From positions 62,001 to 126,000 of the forward strand of contig NZ_PYAX01000015.1 in the NCBI RefSeq assembly GCF_003014735.1: DNA of 64,000 nt. The letters run 5' to 3'. The notes under the pieces were generated by a model that saw only the letters and a program-made list of their open reading frames with translations, made no database searches and was not told where the DNA came from. Below, piece after piece: positions 1-8,954 of this stretch; the first letter of the stretch is position 1; every line of letters starts with the position of its first letter. The position numbers were made by a program, and so were the translations under genes. Source of the DNA: Saccharothrix carnea (GTDB lineage: Bacteria; Actinomycetota; Actinomycetes; Mycobacteriales; Pseudonocardiaceae).

Positions 1-2
1 GG

Positions 3-50
3 GCGCTGACGGCGGCCGTGGACACCCAGGAGGTCGGGCCGTGGATCTGA
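3..50 (+). CDS. 3' end of an upstream gene (partial)
   Basis: The frame opening at base 3 reads ALTAAVDTQEVGPWI and ends at a TGA at 48-50. It overlaps the GTG start of the next gene by ten bases, which is the usual spacing in this operon. Too little is left to name the product; by context it would belong to the same biosynthetic operon. Confidence 0.45.
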   Translation, partial: ALTAAVDTQEVGPWI

Positions 51-817
51 CGCACTGGCGACAGCTGTCCGATCGCGGACCCGACCTCGTGCTGTGCCTC
101 GACTTCCCCGGTGGACGGGCCGCGGCGGGGTTCGCGGACCTGGCGTCCGGTGTTCCGGTGGACGCCTCCTTCCTGCACATCGCCCAACCGGGCTCGGGGC
201 CGCTCGACGCGTGCGTCGACCGCTGGGTGGCGGACGCGGCGGCGACCGGCCGACCGGTGCGCGCGGTGCTGGGGTACTGCGCCGGGGCGTCGCTGGCCAC
301 CTGCGTCGCCGACGCCGTCGCCGAGTCGGCACCCGCGCCGGTGACCGTGCTCTTCGACGCCGCGGCGACCACGGCCGGTTCGCTGGGCCACCAGTTCACG
401 TCCACCATCGAGACCTCCGCGGACCACCTGACCGCCGAGGAGCTGGACGACGCGCGTGCCCTGGCGGACGCGCTGGTCGAGGCGCACCCGGACGACTTGC
501 CCCGCATCGCCGCGTCCCTGGTCGACCGGTACGACGCGCTGATGGGCGAGGTTGCCGCCCGGCTGTCGCTCAACCAGTTCTTCCGGCAGCAGCTCACCGG
601 CGGGTTCACCGCCTACGTGGACTACATGCTGCTCGCCGCCCAGGGCAGGTTCGACACGCGCTCCGGGACACCGCTGTTCGTGTCCTCGAAGGACCACGAG
701 CCGCCCGTGGACGACGTCCGCCGCCTCGCGCTGGACTTCGACCACGCCGACCTGCTGCGCGAGCCCGCGGTGCACGACCTCGTCGCCGAACTGCTGATAG
801 GAGAGCGCCCGTGGTGA
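41..817 (+). CDS. alpha/beta-hydrolase/thioesterase-like protein with Cys nucleophile
   Basis: This 258-residue protein looks like an alpha/beta hydrolase of the type II thioesterase kind. The nucleophile elbow reads GYCAG, with Cys80 where Ser is normal, inside the VLGYCAGASLA strand-turn-helix segment. No signal peptide or membrane segment is visible. The GTG start is chosen because AGGAGG lies seven bases upstream. The gene overlaps its upstream neighbour by ten bases and the next gene by seven, so it is probably translated as part of the same transcript. Given the neighbours (carrier protein, AMP ligase, carrier-thioesterase), it may release or proofread carrier-bound acyl or aminoacyl groups. 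Cys-type thioesterases exist in some nonribosomal pathways, but the substrate here cannot be read from sequence. Confidence 0.6.
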   Translation: MDLTHWRQLSDRGPDLVLCLDFPGGRAAAGFADLASGVPVDASFLHIAQPGSGPLDACVDRWVADAAATGRPVRAVLGYCAGASLATCVADAVAESAPAPVTVLFDAAATTAGSLGHQFTSTIETSADHLTAEELDDARALADALVEAHPDDLPRIAASLVDRYDALMGEVAARLSLNQFFRQQLTGGFTAYVDYMLLAAQGRFDTRSGTPLFVSSKDHEPPVDDVRRLALDFDHADLLREPAVHDLVAELLIGERPW

Positions 818-1320
818 ACGTGGCCGAGATAGCCGACGTCCTGTCCGCGCACCCCGGTGTGAACCGGGCCGAGGTCGCCGTCGTGCGCCACGACGGGCGT
901 GACGTCACGGTCGCCGCCGTCGAGCTGACCGAGTACCTGAGCGGACCGGTGCTGCGCAACCACGTGCACCAACAGCTGGGCGAGGACTGCGGGCTCAACG
1001 GGGTGCTCGTCGTGGACCAGGTCCCGATGGCGGACGGCGCGGTGGACGCCGGGCAGCTGGCGGCGGCCGTCGCGGACGGCCGGTGCACCCTGTTCGAGGA
1101 CCCGCGCGACGACGTCGAACGGCGGGTGGCGGCGATCTGGTCGGCGCAGATGGACGTGCGGCCGGTCGGCGCGACCGACGACTTCCTGGAGCTGGGCGGC
1201 GATTCGCTGTCCGCGCTGGGCATCATCGCCGCGCTCGAGGCGGAGTTCGACCGGCCGCTGGACGTGTACGAGTTCATGAGCGCGTCCAGCGTCCGGCGGC
1301 TGGCCGAGATGCTGCGGTAG
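811..1320 (+). CDS. adenylation C-subdomain-like / acyl carrier protein fusion
   Basis: A 169-residue protein in two parts. Residues about 1-95 resemble the small C-terminal subdomain of an adenylation enzyme (AHPGVNRAEVAV, then VVDQVPMADGAVD). The position of the catalytic A10 lysine (normally NGK) reads DGA, so the half-domain should be catalytically inactive. Residues about 100-169 are a carrier domain with the phosphopantetheine motif LGGDSL. GTG at 811 is preceded by AGGAGAG at 799-805. It overlaps the hydrolase upstream and is followed two bases after its stop by the AMP ligase, its likely loading partner. An orphan A-subdomain on a free carrier suggests a split or decayed module; alternatively the N-terminal part may only mediate docking. 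Confidence 0.7.
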   Translation: MVNVAEIADVLSAHPGVNRAEVAVVRHDGRDVTVAAVELTEYLSGPVLRNHVHQQLGEDCGLNGVLVVDQVPMADGAVDAGQLAAAVADGRCTLFEDPRDDVERRVAAIWSAQMDVRPVGATDDFLELGGDSLSALGIIAALEAEFDRPLDVYEFMSASSVRRLAEMLR

Positions 1321-1322
1321 CG

Positions 1323-2792
1323 ATGACCCTCCCCGTGCACCGGCGGATCGCCGACATCGCCCGCGCCGAACCCGGTCGGACGGCCCTGATCGGGTTCGAC
1401 GCCGACCTGGCCGAGCAGACCCTGTCGTGGGGGGAGCTCGCCGAGTCGGTGGAGGACGCGGCGGCCGCGCTGCGGGCGGCGCTCGACCCGGACGTGCCGT
1501 CGTGCGTCGTCGTGGAGGCGGCCAACACCCTGGGCGCGGCGACCGGCATCGCGGCGGCGCTCGCGGCCGAGGTGCCCGTCTTCCCGCTGAACCCCGCCAC
1601 CCCCGCCGCCGAGCGGGACGTCCTGCTCGGGCTGCTCGGCCGCCGGTACGGGCACGTCCACCTGATGGACGTCGGGAACCGCCCGGGACCGGCGATCGTG
1701 TCGGCCACGCCGCCGTCGACCCGGGACGGCGCCGTGGCCTACCTGCTGGCGACCGGTGCGAGCACGGGCGTGCCGAAGATCTCCGCGCGACCGGGGCCGC
1801 TGCGCTACGACCCGGCGCGGACACCGTCGCTGGTGATCCGGCAGACCGGGTGGCGCACCGGCCAGCGGCAGCTCATCGTCGGTCCGCTGTACCACGCGGC
1901 ACCGTTCACCGCGTTCGTGGACGCGCTGCTGGACCTGAACACCGTGGTGCTGCAACCGTTCTTCGCCGCGCAGTGGACCGTGGACCTGGTGCGGCGGCAC
2001 CGCGTCGAGTGGGTGCAGCTGACGCCGACGCACATGCGCGAGATCCTGATGCTCGCCGACGCGGACCCGGCGGCCTTCGACAGCCTGCGCGCACTCCTGC
2101 ACACCGCGGCCGCCTGCGACGCGGACACCAAGCGCGGGTGGATCGACCTGCTCGGCCCCGAGCGGGTCTTCGAGCTGTACGGCGCGACCGAGGGCATCGG
2201 CGTGACGCTGGCCCGCGGCGACGAGTGGCTGGCCCGGCCGGGCACGGTCGGGCGCGGTGTCCTGACCCAGCTCCGCGTCCTGGGCGACGACGGCGCACCG
2301 GTCGCGCCGGGCGAGGCCGGCACCGTGTTCATGCGCACCCCCCAGCGGGTCGGCCGGTCCGACTACGTCAACGACCAGCTCGTCCGCACCACCCCGGACG
2401 GGTTCGCCACGGTGGGCGACCGCGGCAGGCTCGACCGCGACGGCTACCTCTACCTCGAACCCCGCGACCACGGCACGATCAACGTGGGCGGCGAGAAGGT
2501 CGACCCGAACGAGGTCGAGGCCGCGCTGCTGGCCCACCCCGCGGTGGTCGACGCCGTCGCGCTGGCCGTGCCGCACCGGACCCTCGGGTCGGTGGTCGGC
2601 GTGCAGGTGGTGCTGCGGCCCGAGGTGAGCGTCCGCAAGGCCGACCTCGCCGCGCACTGCGGTCGGCGGCTGGCCGGCTACAAGATCCCGAAGCACTTCA
2701 CGTTCGTCGACCGACTCCCCCGCTCCGCGGCCGGGAAGATCCAGCGCTGGCGGCTCGCCGCCGATCACGAAGGCGGTGCGCCCACACCATGA
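1323..2792 (+). CDS. AMP-dependent acyl/aryl acid ligase (adenylation enzyme)
   Basis: A stand-alone 489-residue ANL-superfamily adenylating enzyme. Visible core motifs are a phosphate loop LLATGASTGVPK (a variant of the usual TSGSTGxPKG), the A5 motif ELYGATEG, the A7 motif VGDRGRLDRDGY, a hinge and INVGGEKVDPNEVE, and the A10 lysine in SAAGKIQRW. It should activate a carboxylic acid as the adenylate and load it on a carrier, most plausibly the one in the gene just before it. Its length fits stand-alone aryl/acyl-CoA or acyl-AMP ligases rather than amino-acid A domains with fused carriers. The substrate is not predictable by eye. The stop overlaps the next ATG (ATGA). Confidence 0.8.
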   Translation: MTLPVHRRIADIARAEPGRTALIGFDADLAEQTLSWGELAESVEDAAAALRAALDPDVPSCVVVEAANTLGAATGIAAALAAEVPVFPLNPATPAAERDVLLGLLGRRYGHVHLMDVGNRPGPAIVSATPPSTRDGAVAYLLATGASTGVPKISARPGPLRYDPARTPSLVIRQTGWRTGQRQLIVGPLYHAAPFTAFVDALLDLNTVVLQPFFAAQWTVDLVRRHRVEWVQLTPTHMREILMLADADPAAFDSLRALLHTAAACDADTKRGWIDLLGPERVFELYGATEGIGVTLARGDEWLARPGTVGRGVLTQLRVLGDDGAPVAPGEAGTVFMRTPQRVGRSDYVNDQLVRTTPDGFATVGDRGRLDRDGYLYLEPRDHGTINVGGEKVDPNEVEAALLAHPAVVDAVALAVPHRTLGSVVGVQVVLRPEVSVRKADLAAHCGRRLAGYKIPKHFTFVDRLPRSAAGKIQRWRLAADHEGGAPTP

Positions 2793-3733
2793 ACCCGACC
2801 GTGGACGATGTGCTCGACACCGGCTACCGGCACCCCCGCGACCCGGTGGAGCTGTGGCTGGCACGGCAGTGGCAGGAGGTCATCGGGTTCGCCGTCGGCA
2901 TCCGGGAGAACTTCTTCGAGCTGGGCGGCAACTCCCTCGACGCGGCCCGGGTCGTGAACGCCGTCCTCGAAGACCTGGGCGTGCAACTGCCCCTGAACGT
3001 GATGACCGAGCACCCCACCGTGGAGAGCCTCGCCGCCCGGCTGCGCGAGCACAACGCGCAGCTGTCCGGCCCGCTGGTGGAGATCCAGCGCGGCGACGGG
3101 ACGGCTCCCCCGTTGTTCCTGGTCCACCCGGCCAACGGGCAGGTCGGCCCGTACGCCGGGCTCGCCCAGGCGCTGGGCGAGGATTTCAGCGTGTTCGGGC
3201 TCCAAGCGGCCGGGCTCTACTCGGACGTCGACCCGGTCGCCTCGGTGCGGGCCATGGCGCACAGCTACGTCGAAGCCGTCCGCGCGGTGCGGCCGACCGG
3301 CCCCTACCTGCTCGGCGGATGTTCGACCGGCGCGGCGGTCGCCCACGAGATGGCCGTCCGGCTCACCGAGGAGGGAGCCGAGGTGCGGCTGCTGGCCCTG
3401 GTCGACGCCGGGCTCCTGGACACCGGACCCCGGTTCGACCAGCCGCCCGGCGACCCGGCCGCGGTCCTGGACCGGTGGAAGGAGCTCGACCTCGTGCCGT
3501 GGGACGCGACCCCCGGGTTCGTCGGGCGTGCGGCGCGCGTGTGGCAGGCGAACGAGGACGCCGTCCGCGACTGGGCACCCCGGCCGTACTCCGGTCCGCT
3601 CGACGTCCTCCTCAGCCCCTCGCACGACCGCCCGGCGTTCGCGGACTGGCCATCGGCGGTGACGCGCGAGCACACCCCGCGGGACGGGGACGTGGCCGGC
3701 GCGCTGCGCGGGTTGATCGGCGGCACGGGATGA
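2789..3733 (+). CDS. carrier protein-thioesterase didomain (PCP-TE)
   Basis: A 314-residue protein with an N-terminal carrier domain (residues about 18-90, attachment Ser49 in ELGGNSL) and a type I thioesterase (about 105-314). The thioesterase nucleophile is Ser179 in GGCSTG, with the core FLVHPANG near its start. It starts with ATGA overlap on the AMP ligase and ends with ATGA overlap on the condensation protein, so the three are translationally coupled. It could be the chain-releasing module of the pathway. The large synthetase at 26553-36953 has no terminal thioesterase of its own, so this protein is a candidate to act in trans for it; that link is inference only, since 23 kb of other genes lie between. 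Confidence 0.85.
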   Translation: MNPTVDDVLDTGYRHPRDPVELWLARQWQEVIGFAVGIRENFFELGGNSLDAARVVNAVLEDLGVQLPLNVMTEHPTVESLAARLREHNAQLSGPLVEIQRGDGTAPPLFLVHPANGQVGPYAGLAQALGEDFSVFGLQAAGLYSDVDPVASVRAMAHSYVEAVRAVRPTGPYLLGGCSTGAAVAHEMAVRLTEEGAEVRLLALVDAGLLDTGPRFDQPPGDPAAVLDRWKELDLVPWDATPGFVGRAARVWQANEDAVRDWAPRPYSGPLDVLLSPSHDRPAFADWPSAVTREHTPRDGDVAGALRGLIGGTG

Positions 3734-5484
3734 GCACCTCGACCGACACCGGTCAGCGCAGGCGGCGCGTGCGGCTCACGCCCGTCGACGCCATCCAGGT
3801 CAGCTCCACCGGACCGCGTGCGGCCGAGGGACCCGTCACCCTCGGCCAGCTCAACACCCTGCAGTGGTTGGAGCCCGACGCCGACCACCTCGCCGCGGTC
3901 CTGCGCGTCGAACTGCCCGTGCCCGGCGGGGTGTCCGTGGACGACGTCGCCCGGACGGCCGCCGTGCTGGTGGCCAGGCACGAATCCCTGCGGACCACCT
4001 ACGTCCGGGGTGAGGACGCGCGCCAGGTGGTCGCGGCGACCGGCGTGTTCACGCTCGACGTGTGCACCCTCGGCGAGGGTCCGTGGGGGCCTCGCGATCG
4101 CCCCGCAGTGGCCGTGCGGCTGCTCGCGTGGTTGCGGGAACGCGGCGACACGGCGGCCACTACGCTGCGGATGGCGGTGGCCACCGACGAGCACGGCACG
4201 GTCATCGCCTGCGTCGCGGGGTTCTCGCACATGGCCGTCGACTTCGGCTCCATCGAGGTGCTCAAGCGCGAGTTCACCGAGATGCTCGCGCACCCGGACC
4301 GCCGCCAGGTGGGCGAACCACGCCACCAGCCGCTGGACCAGGCCGAGCTGGAGGCCACCCCCGCCGAGCGACGGCGGACCCGGGCGGCGAACGACTACGT
4401 CCGGGAGTTGGCGCGGCGGCAACCCCGCTGCCTGCTCGCGCTGCCGGGGGCTGCGCCGTCCGGCGAGTCGCTGGCGGTGGAGCTGTCGTCCCCGGCCGCC
4501 GCGTTGGCCGTGCGCCAGGTGGCGGCACGCACCCGGTCCAGCCGGTCCTCCGTCGTGCTCGCCGCGACGTGCGCGGTGCTGGCGCGCCGCACCGGCTACC
4601 GCGAGCTGGTGTTCCCGTCGCTGTCGAGCAACCGCTTCGAGCGCCACCTGGTCGACTTCGTCGGTTCCCTGGCGCAGGGCAACCTCGTCGCCGTCGAGGT
4701 CGGCGACCGGAGCTTCGACGCGCTGGTCAAGCACACGTGGGCCGCGGTGCTGGAAGCGAGCAGGCACTCCAGGTACGACGGCGTCGAGCGTGGCGCCTCG
4801 GACGAGCGGATCCAGCACGAACGGGGGATGCACTTCCTCTACGACCCGTTGTTCAACAGCCTCGTGCCCGAGTCGTGGTCCGGGGTCACCGCGGGCGTCA
4901 AGCACCGGCCGGAGGAGATCGCCGCCGCGCTGCGGCAGACGCAACTGCGGGCGCGTCCGGTGCCCCGCAACGGGACGCCGCTGCGGTTCGGCCTGGAGGA
5001 GGTGGACGGCCGGGTCCGGCTCGACGCGTGGAGCGCGGACACCGGGCTGGTGCCCCGGGCCGAGATGGAGTCGTTGTTGCTGGCCGTCGAGCGCCTGCTG
5101 GTCGCCGCGGCCGAGGGTGACCTCGACGCGTCGCGCATCCGCGAGGTCACCGGCCTGGAACCCATCACCCGCACGCCCGACTGGGTGCTGGTCGACTCGT
5201 GCTGGGTCGACCTCGCCGAGGTGCAACAGCTGCTGGACGAAGCCCTGGCGCCTTCCACGGCCCGCGTCTTCGGCTCGGTCGACGGCCGCGAGCTGGTCGC
5301 CTACCTGACCGCCACCGACGCCGTGCGGACACCCGAACAGGCCCATGCCCGTTGCCTGGCCGCGCTACCCGACCACCTCAACGCCCTCGCCCCACGCCAC
5401 TACGTCCTGTGCCCCACCGCCCCGCCGGACACGACGGACCCCGCCGCGTGGCCGGCACCCCTCGCCACCGGCACCGGGCGGTGA
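3730..5484 (+). CDS. stand-alone NRPS condensation-domain protein
   Basis: This 584-residue protein has the layout of a single condensation domain. An early TLGQLNTLQWLE segment is followed by the active-site region CVAGFSHMAVDFGS, in which the HHxxxDG motif is SHxxxDF. The second, catalytic His and the Asp are kept while the first His is Ser. RFERHLVDFVGSLAQGN corresponds to the later conserved part of C domains. No adenylation or carrier domain is attached. The start overlaps the PCP-TE stop (ATGA). It probably joins an acyl or aminoacyl group held on one of the two free carriers to a second amine or alcohol. The sequence is divergent enough that a regulatory or ester-forming role is possible. 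Confidence 0.7.
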   Translation: MSTSTDTGQRRRRVRLTPVDAIQVSSTGPRAAEGPVTLGQLNTLQWLEPDADHLAAVLRVELPVPGGVSVDDVARTAAVLVARHESLRTTYVRGEDARQVVAATGVFTLDVCTLGEGPWGPRDRPAVAVRLLAWLRERGDTAATTLRMAVATDEHGTVIACVAGFSHMAVDFGSIEVLKREFTEMLAHPDRRQVGEPRHQPLDQAELEATPAERRRTRAANDYVRELARRQPRCLLALPGAAPSGESLAVELSSPAAALAVRQVAARTRSSRSSVVLAATCAVLARRTGYRELVFPSLSSNRFERHLVDFVGSLAQGNLVAVEVGDRSFDALVKHTWAAVLEASRHSRYDGVERGASDERIQHERGMHFLYDPLFNSLVPESWSGVTAGVKHRPEEIAAALRQTQLRARPVPRNGTPLRFGLEEVDGRVRLDAWSADTGLVPRAEMESLLLAVERLLVAAAEGDLDASRIREVTGLEPITRTPDWVLVDSCWVDLAEVQQLLDEALAPSTARVFGSVDGRELVAYLTATDAVRTPEQAHARCLAALPDHLNALAPRHYVLCPTAPPDTTDPAAWPAPLATGTGR

Positions 5485-5492
5485 TCCCGCGG

Positions 5493-6683
5493 TCAGTCGT
5501 CGATCGCCTCGTAGACGGCGGGCCAGAAGTCGTGCCAGATCGGCAACCTCTGGTCACCCGTGTGTCCCCGCTGCATGAAGAACACCGCCGCCAGGTCCCG
5601 GGCGGGATCGTTGTACCAGGCGGTGCCGTAGAAGCCGGACCACCCGTAGCTGCCGGCCGACAGGCCCAACCCGCTGGGGGCGGTCAGGACGGACATCCCG
5701 AAACCCCAACCCATCCCGCTGAAGAACCCCGGCCAGAACCCAGAGACCGCCTTCTGCTCCGAGGTCAGCTGGTCGCTCGTCATCAGCGCGACCGACGACG
5801 GGGAAAGCACCTGCCGGCCGTCGTGGGAACCACCGGCCAGCAGGGCCGAGGCGAAGGCGAAGTAGTCCTGGGCGGTCGAGACCAGTCCGCCGCCACCTGA
5901 TTCGAACTTCGGCGGTCGGCTCCACCGCCCGTCCGGGCCGTCGTCCACGACCGGCTCGCCGGTGGCGGCGTTGTCGCGTTGGTACGCCGTCGCGAACCGG
6001 GCGATGTCCGCGCCGGGCACGCTGAAGGCGGTGTCCTTCATCCCGAGCGGGTCGCAGAGCCGTTCGCGGAAGGCGTCCCCGAAGGACATGCCGGTGGCCC
6101 TGGCGATGAGCACGCCGACCACGTTGGAGGCGGTGTCGTACATCCAGCGCTCGCCCGGCTGGTAGGCGAGCGGGAGCGAGCCCATCCCGCGCATGAACGC
6201 GTCCGGCGACGAGTAGTCGAGTGCGTTCACCGCGTCGACGATCGGGACCCTTCCCGGCTTGGTCGGGAACATCCCGGTGCCGCAGGTGTACGCCAGCAGA
6301 TCCCGCAGCGTGATCGGGCGTTCCGCCGGGACCGTGTCGTCCAGCGGCCCGTGGAGATCGGCGAGCACGGTCATGTCCGCCAGCTCCGGGAGGAGGTCGT
6401 CGACCGGGTCGTCGAGGCGCAGGGTGCCGTCGTCGACGAGGGTCATCGCGCACGCGGCGACGAGCGGCTTCGTCATCGACGCCGTGCGGCAGATCGTGTC
6501 GGCCGCCATCGGCGTCCCCGAGCCCGCGCCCTCGAAGGCGAGGGTGCCCGCCGCTTCCACGTGCACCTCGCCGTGGCGGCCGAGAACCGCTACCGCGCCG
6601 GGCACGAAGCCGGACTCGACGTGGCGCTCCAGCAGCTCCCGCACCCGAGCCGGCCCTTTCGACGAGAAGCCACCAGTGGCCAT
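5493..6683 (-). CDS. serine hydrolase of the beta-lactamase/EstB family
   Basis: A 396-residue class C beta-lactamase-like serine hydrolase. The SxxK motif is SMTK (Ser69, Lys72), and the downstream region WMYDTASNVVGVLIARATGM holds the tyrosine motif. The end is rich in Gly and Trp, typical of the esterase/D-aminopeptidase branch. No signal peptide is visible, which favours a cytoplasmic esterase or peptidase over a secreted penicillinase. ATG at 6683 is the first convincing start; an alternative lies at 6698. It converges on the condensation gene, with only eight bases between the stops, and runs against the surrounding operon, so it may not belong to the biosynthetic locus. Confidence 0.8.
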   Translation of the reverse strand: MATGGFSSKGPARVRELLERHVESGFVPGAVAVLGRHGEVHVEAAGTLAFEGAGSGTPMAADTICRTASMTKPLVAACAMTLVDDGTLRLDDPVDDLLPELADMTVLADLHGPLDDTVPAERPITLRDLLAYTCGTGMFPTKPGRVPIVDAVNALDYSSPDAFMRGMGSLPLAYQPGERWMYDTASNVVGVLIARATGMSFGDAFRERLCDPLGMKDTAFSVPGADIARFATAYQRDNAATGEPVVDDGPDGRWSRPPKFESGGGGLVSTAQDYFAFASALLAGGSHDGRQVLSPSSVALMTSDQLTSEQKAVSGFWPGFFSGMGWGFGMSVLTAPSGLGLSAGSYGWSGFYGTAWYNDPARDLAAVFFMQRGHTGDQRLPIWHDFWPAVYEAIDD

Positions 6684-6814
6684 CAGCCTCGACCTCATCC
6701 CGTCCGCACGCCGCCTGTCGCGCGACGACCGTAGCCTTCCGCGACAACGCCGGGGAGGGGACTTCGGCCCGGCACTACGGCTTCGGCCGCCCGGGGCGGA
6801 GCACATCCGCAGAG

Positions 6815-6843
6815 TTGCGCAAGAAAAACCTTGCGGATAAACG
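6815..6843 (+). promoter_or_regulatory. sigma70-like promoter before the ABC exporter operon
   Basis: TTGCGC at 6815-6820 and TAAACG at 6838-6843 are 17 bases apart in a locally AT-rich stretch. The ABC operon begins about 110 bases downstream at 6957. Confidence 0.4.
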
Positions 6844-6956
6844 AAATCACTTCCTTGAAGGTGCTCGCACCCCCGTGCTTGGATGCCCAGGGGCGCCTGG
6901 CCAGCCGGTTGAGGATCGTCGACGAACCGCACCACCGAAGGACTCGCGGGAGCGCC

Positions 6957-8954
6957 ATGACGACCGGAACACCGCCCGCGCCGGCCGGGTTGCGCGCCAC
7001 GTGGGCGAACTGGGTGGACGAGGCGGTGCGGCCGCGGTTGCGGATCGCGCGGTTGCTGCCGTCCGGCGGCGTGGGCCTGGTCGTGTTCCTGACCGTGCTC
7101 AACCTCGTGCTCGGCCTGTTGCCGGTGGCCTTCGTGCTCGCGACGAGCGTGCTGATCGGCGAGGTGCCCGCCGCGGTGGGCGGTGGGGTCGGCAGCGCGG
7201 CCTGGGACCGGCTCACGTCGATCTTCCTGCTCGCCGCCGCCGCGTTCCTGCTCACGCAGGTCCTCACCCCCGTGGGCAACGCCCTGGGCCAGCAGTTGCG
7301 TCGACGGGTGGACAGCGCGCTGCGGGACGACGCGATGGCGTTGATGCTGCGGCCGGTCGGTATCGGGCCGTTGGAGGACCAGCGCACGCTGGACGAGCTG
7401 AACGAAGCCGTGCGCGCCTTCGAGCGCGACTGGGGCACACCGGGGCAGGCGTGCTTCGGCTTGGTGGCGCTGGTCGCCCGCTACACCCGCCTGGTGGCCC
7501 TGGTGGTGGCGATCGGGCTGGCGATCGGGTGGCCCGCGGCGCTCGGGGTCGGTGCGGCGGTGTCGGCGTTCCGCTACGGCCAGCGCGGTGGGCTGCGCAA
7601 GTACTCGCGGGTGGGGCGCGACCTCATCGGCCGGATGCGCGAGATCGGCTACCTGCACGAGCTCACGATGACCGACGTGGCGGCGAAGGAGATCCGGGTC
7701 TTCGGCCTCACCGGCTGGCTCGCGGATCGCTACGCGGCCGTGTGGGAGACCGTGCGCAACACCTTCGAACGGGCGCGCCGCCGCGTCTACCTGACCCCGT
7801 ACCTGCTGCTGACGTCGCTGGGCCTGCTGCTGGCGGGTGGCGCGATGGTGTACGCCGCCCAGCTCGCCGCGACCGGGCGGGTCAGCCTGACCGCGTTGGC
7901 GCTCGGGGTGCAGGCGGTCGTGCTGGCGATCTCGCTGGGCGGCTACTACCCCGAGTCGGACACCAGCACCCAGTACGCGATGCAGTCGCTGACGGCCCTG
8001 CAACGGTTGCGCGACCGGCTGGACGAGCTGGACGAGGGCCTGCGCCCGCGAGGTCGGGCCGAGGTTCCCCCGGGCACGCCGGCCGCGTCGCTCACGTTCG
8101 ACCGCGTCGGCTTCCACTACCCCGGTTCGGACCGCACCGTGCTCGACGGCATCGAGCTGGACCTGCCCGCCGGGCGGTGCACGGCCGTGGTCGGCGTCAA
8201 CGGCGCGGGCAAGACCACGCTGGTGAAGCTGCTCTCGCGGCTGTACGAGCCGACGTCGGGTGCGGTGCGCGCGGACGGCGTGGACATCGCGGAGTTCGAC
8301 CCGGTGCTCTGGCGGCGTCAGGTCGGCGTGATCTTCCAGGACTTCGTGCGCTACGAGTTGAGCGCGGCGGAGAACATCGCGCTGGGCGCGGCGCACGCGC
8401 CGGTCGACCGGGCGGTGGTGCTGCGCGCCGCCGAACGGGCCGGGATCGCCGAAGCGCTGCTCGCCCTGCCCAACGGCCTGGACACGCCGCTCTCGCGGGC
8501 CTACCCGGGCGGGACGGACCTGTCCGGCGGGCAGTGGCAGCGGATCGCCATCGCGCGGGCGCTCTACGCGCTGGAGGCGGGGGCAACGGTCCTGGTGCTG
8601 GACGAGCCCACCTCGGCGCTGGACGTCCGCGCCGAGGTGGCGTTCTTCGACCGGTTCGTGGAGCTGACTCGCGGGGTGACCTCGCTGCTGATCTCGCACC
8701 GGTTCTCCAGCGTCCGGCGGGCCGACCACATCGTGGTGGTGGACGGCGGGCAGGTGGTCGAGCGCGGCTCGCACGACGAGCTGATCGCGGCGGGCGGCCA
8801 CTACGCGCGCCTGTTCACCTTGCAGGCGAGGCGTTTCGCGCACGGCCTGGACGACGACACCGCGGACGACTCGCTGGACGGTGACACGGCCACCGGGTAT
8901 CCGGCGGGCGACGGCGCGGCGGCGGACGCCGTGGTGGAGGGGGTCAGCCGGTGA
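6957..8954 (+). CDS. ABC transporter half (fused permease-ATPase), first of pair
   Basis: A 665-residue half-transporter of the exporter type. Hydrophobic segments fill residues about 40-330, including LVVFLTVLNLVLGLLPVAFV and two later hairpins. An ATPase follows, with Walker A GVNGAGKTT, Q-loop IFQDF, signature LSGGQWQR, Walker B VLVLDEPTSALD and switch His in LLISHRF. An acidic, Asp/Ala-rich tail of about 40 residues follows the ATPase. ATG at 6957 follows GGGAG. The stop overlaps the second half-transporter (GTGA), so the two probably form a heterodimer. By position it would export the product of the neighbouring synthetic genes. Confidence 0.85.
   Translation: MTTGTPPAPAGLRATWANWVDEAVRPRLRIARLLPSGGVGLVVFLTVLNLVLGLLPVAFVLATSVLIGEVPAAVGGGVGSAAWDRLTSIFLLAAAAFLLTQVLTPVGNALGQQLRRRVDSALRDDAMALMLRPVGIGPLEDQRTLDELNEAVRAFERDWGTPGQACFGLVALVARYTRLVALVVAIGLAIGWPAALGVGAAVSAFRYGQRGGLRKYSRVGRDLIGRMREIGYLHELTMTDVAAKEIRVFGLTGWLADRYAAVWETVRNTFERARRRVYLTPYLLLTSLGLLLAGGAMVYAAQLAATGRVSLTALALGVQAVVLAISLGGYYPESDTSTQYAMQSLTALQRLRDRLDELDEGLRPRGRAEVPPGTPAASLTFDRVGFHYPGSDRTVLDGIELDLPAGRCTAVVGVNGAGKTTLVKLLSRLYEPTSGAVRADGVDIAEFDPVLWRRQVGVIFQDFVRYELSAAENIALGAAHAPVDRAVVLRAAERAGIAEALLALPNGLDTPLSRAYPGGTDLSGGQWQRIAIARALYALEAGATVLVLDEPTSALDVRAEVAFFDRFVELTRGVTSLLISHRFSSVRRADHIVVVDGGQVVERGSHDELIAAGGHYARLFTLQARRFAHGLDDDTADDSLDGDTATGYPAGDGAAADAVVEGVSR

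Noticed and set aside
2789-3733. Thioesterase with Cys in place of the catalytic Ser (GGC)
   Set aside because: Aligned with other thioesterases from the downstream helix, the elbow is G-C-S-T-G, so Ser179 is the nucleophile and is present.
5493-8843. A very long minus-strand open frame running from the serine hydrolase through the ABC exporter gene
   Set aside because: Only the part up to 6683 resembles a protein. The rest is Arg/His/Gln-rich antisense of the exporter, whose plus-strand motifs are unmistakable.
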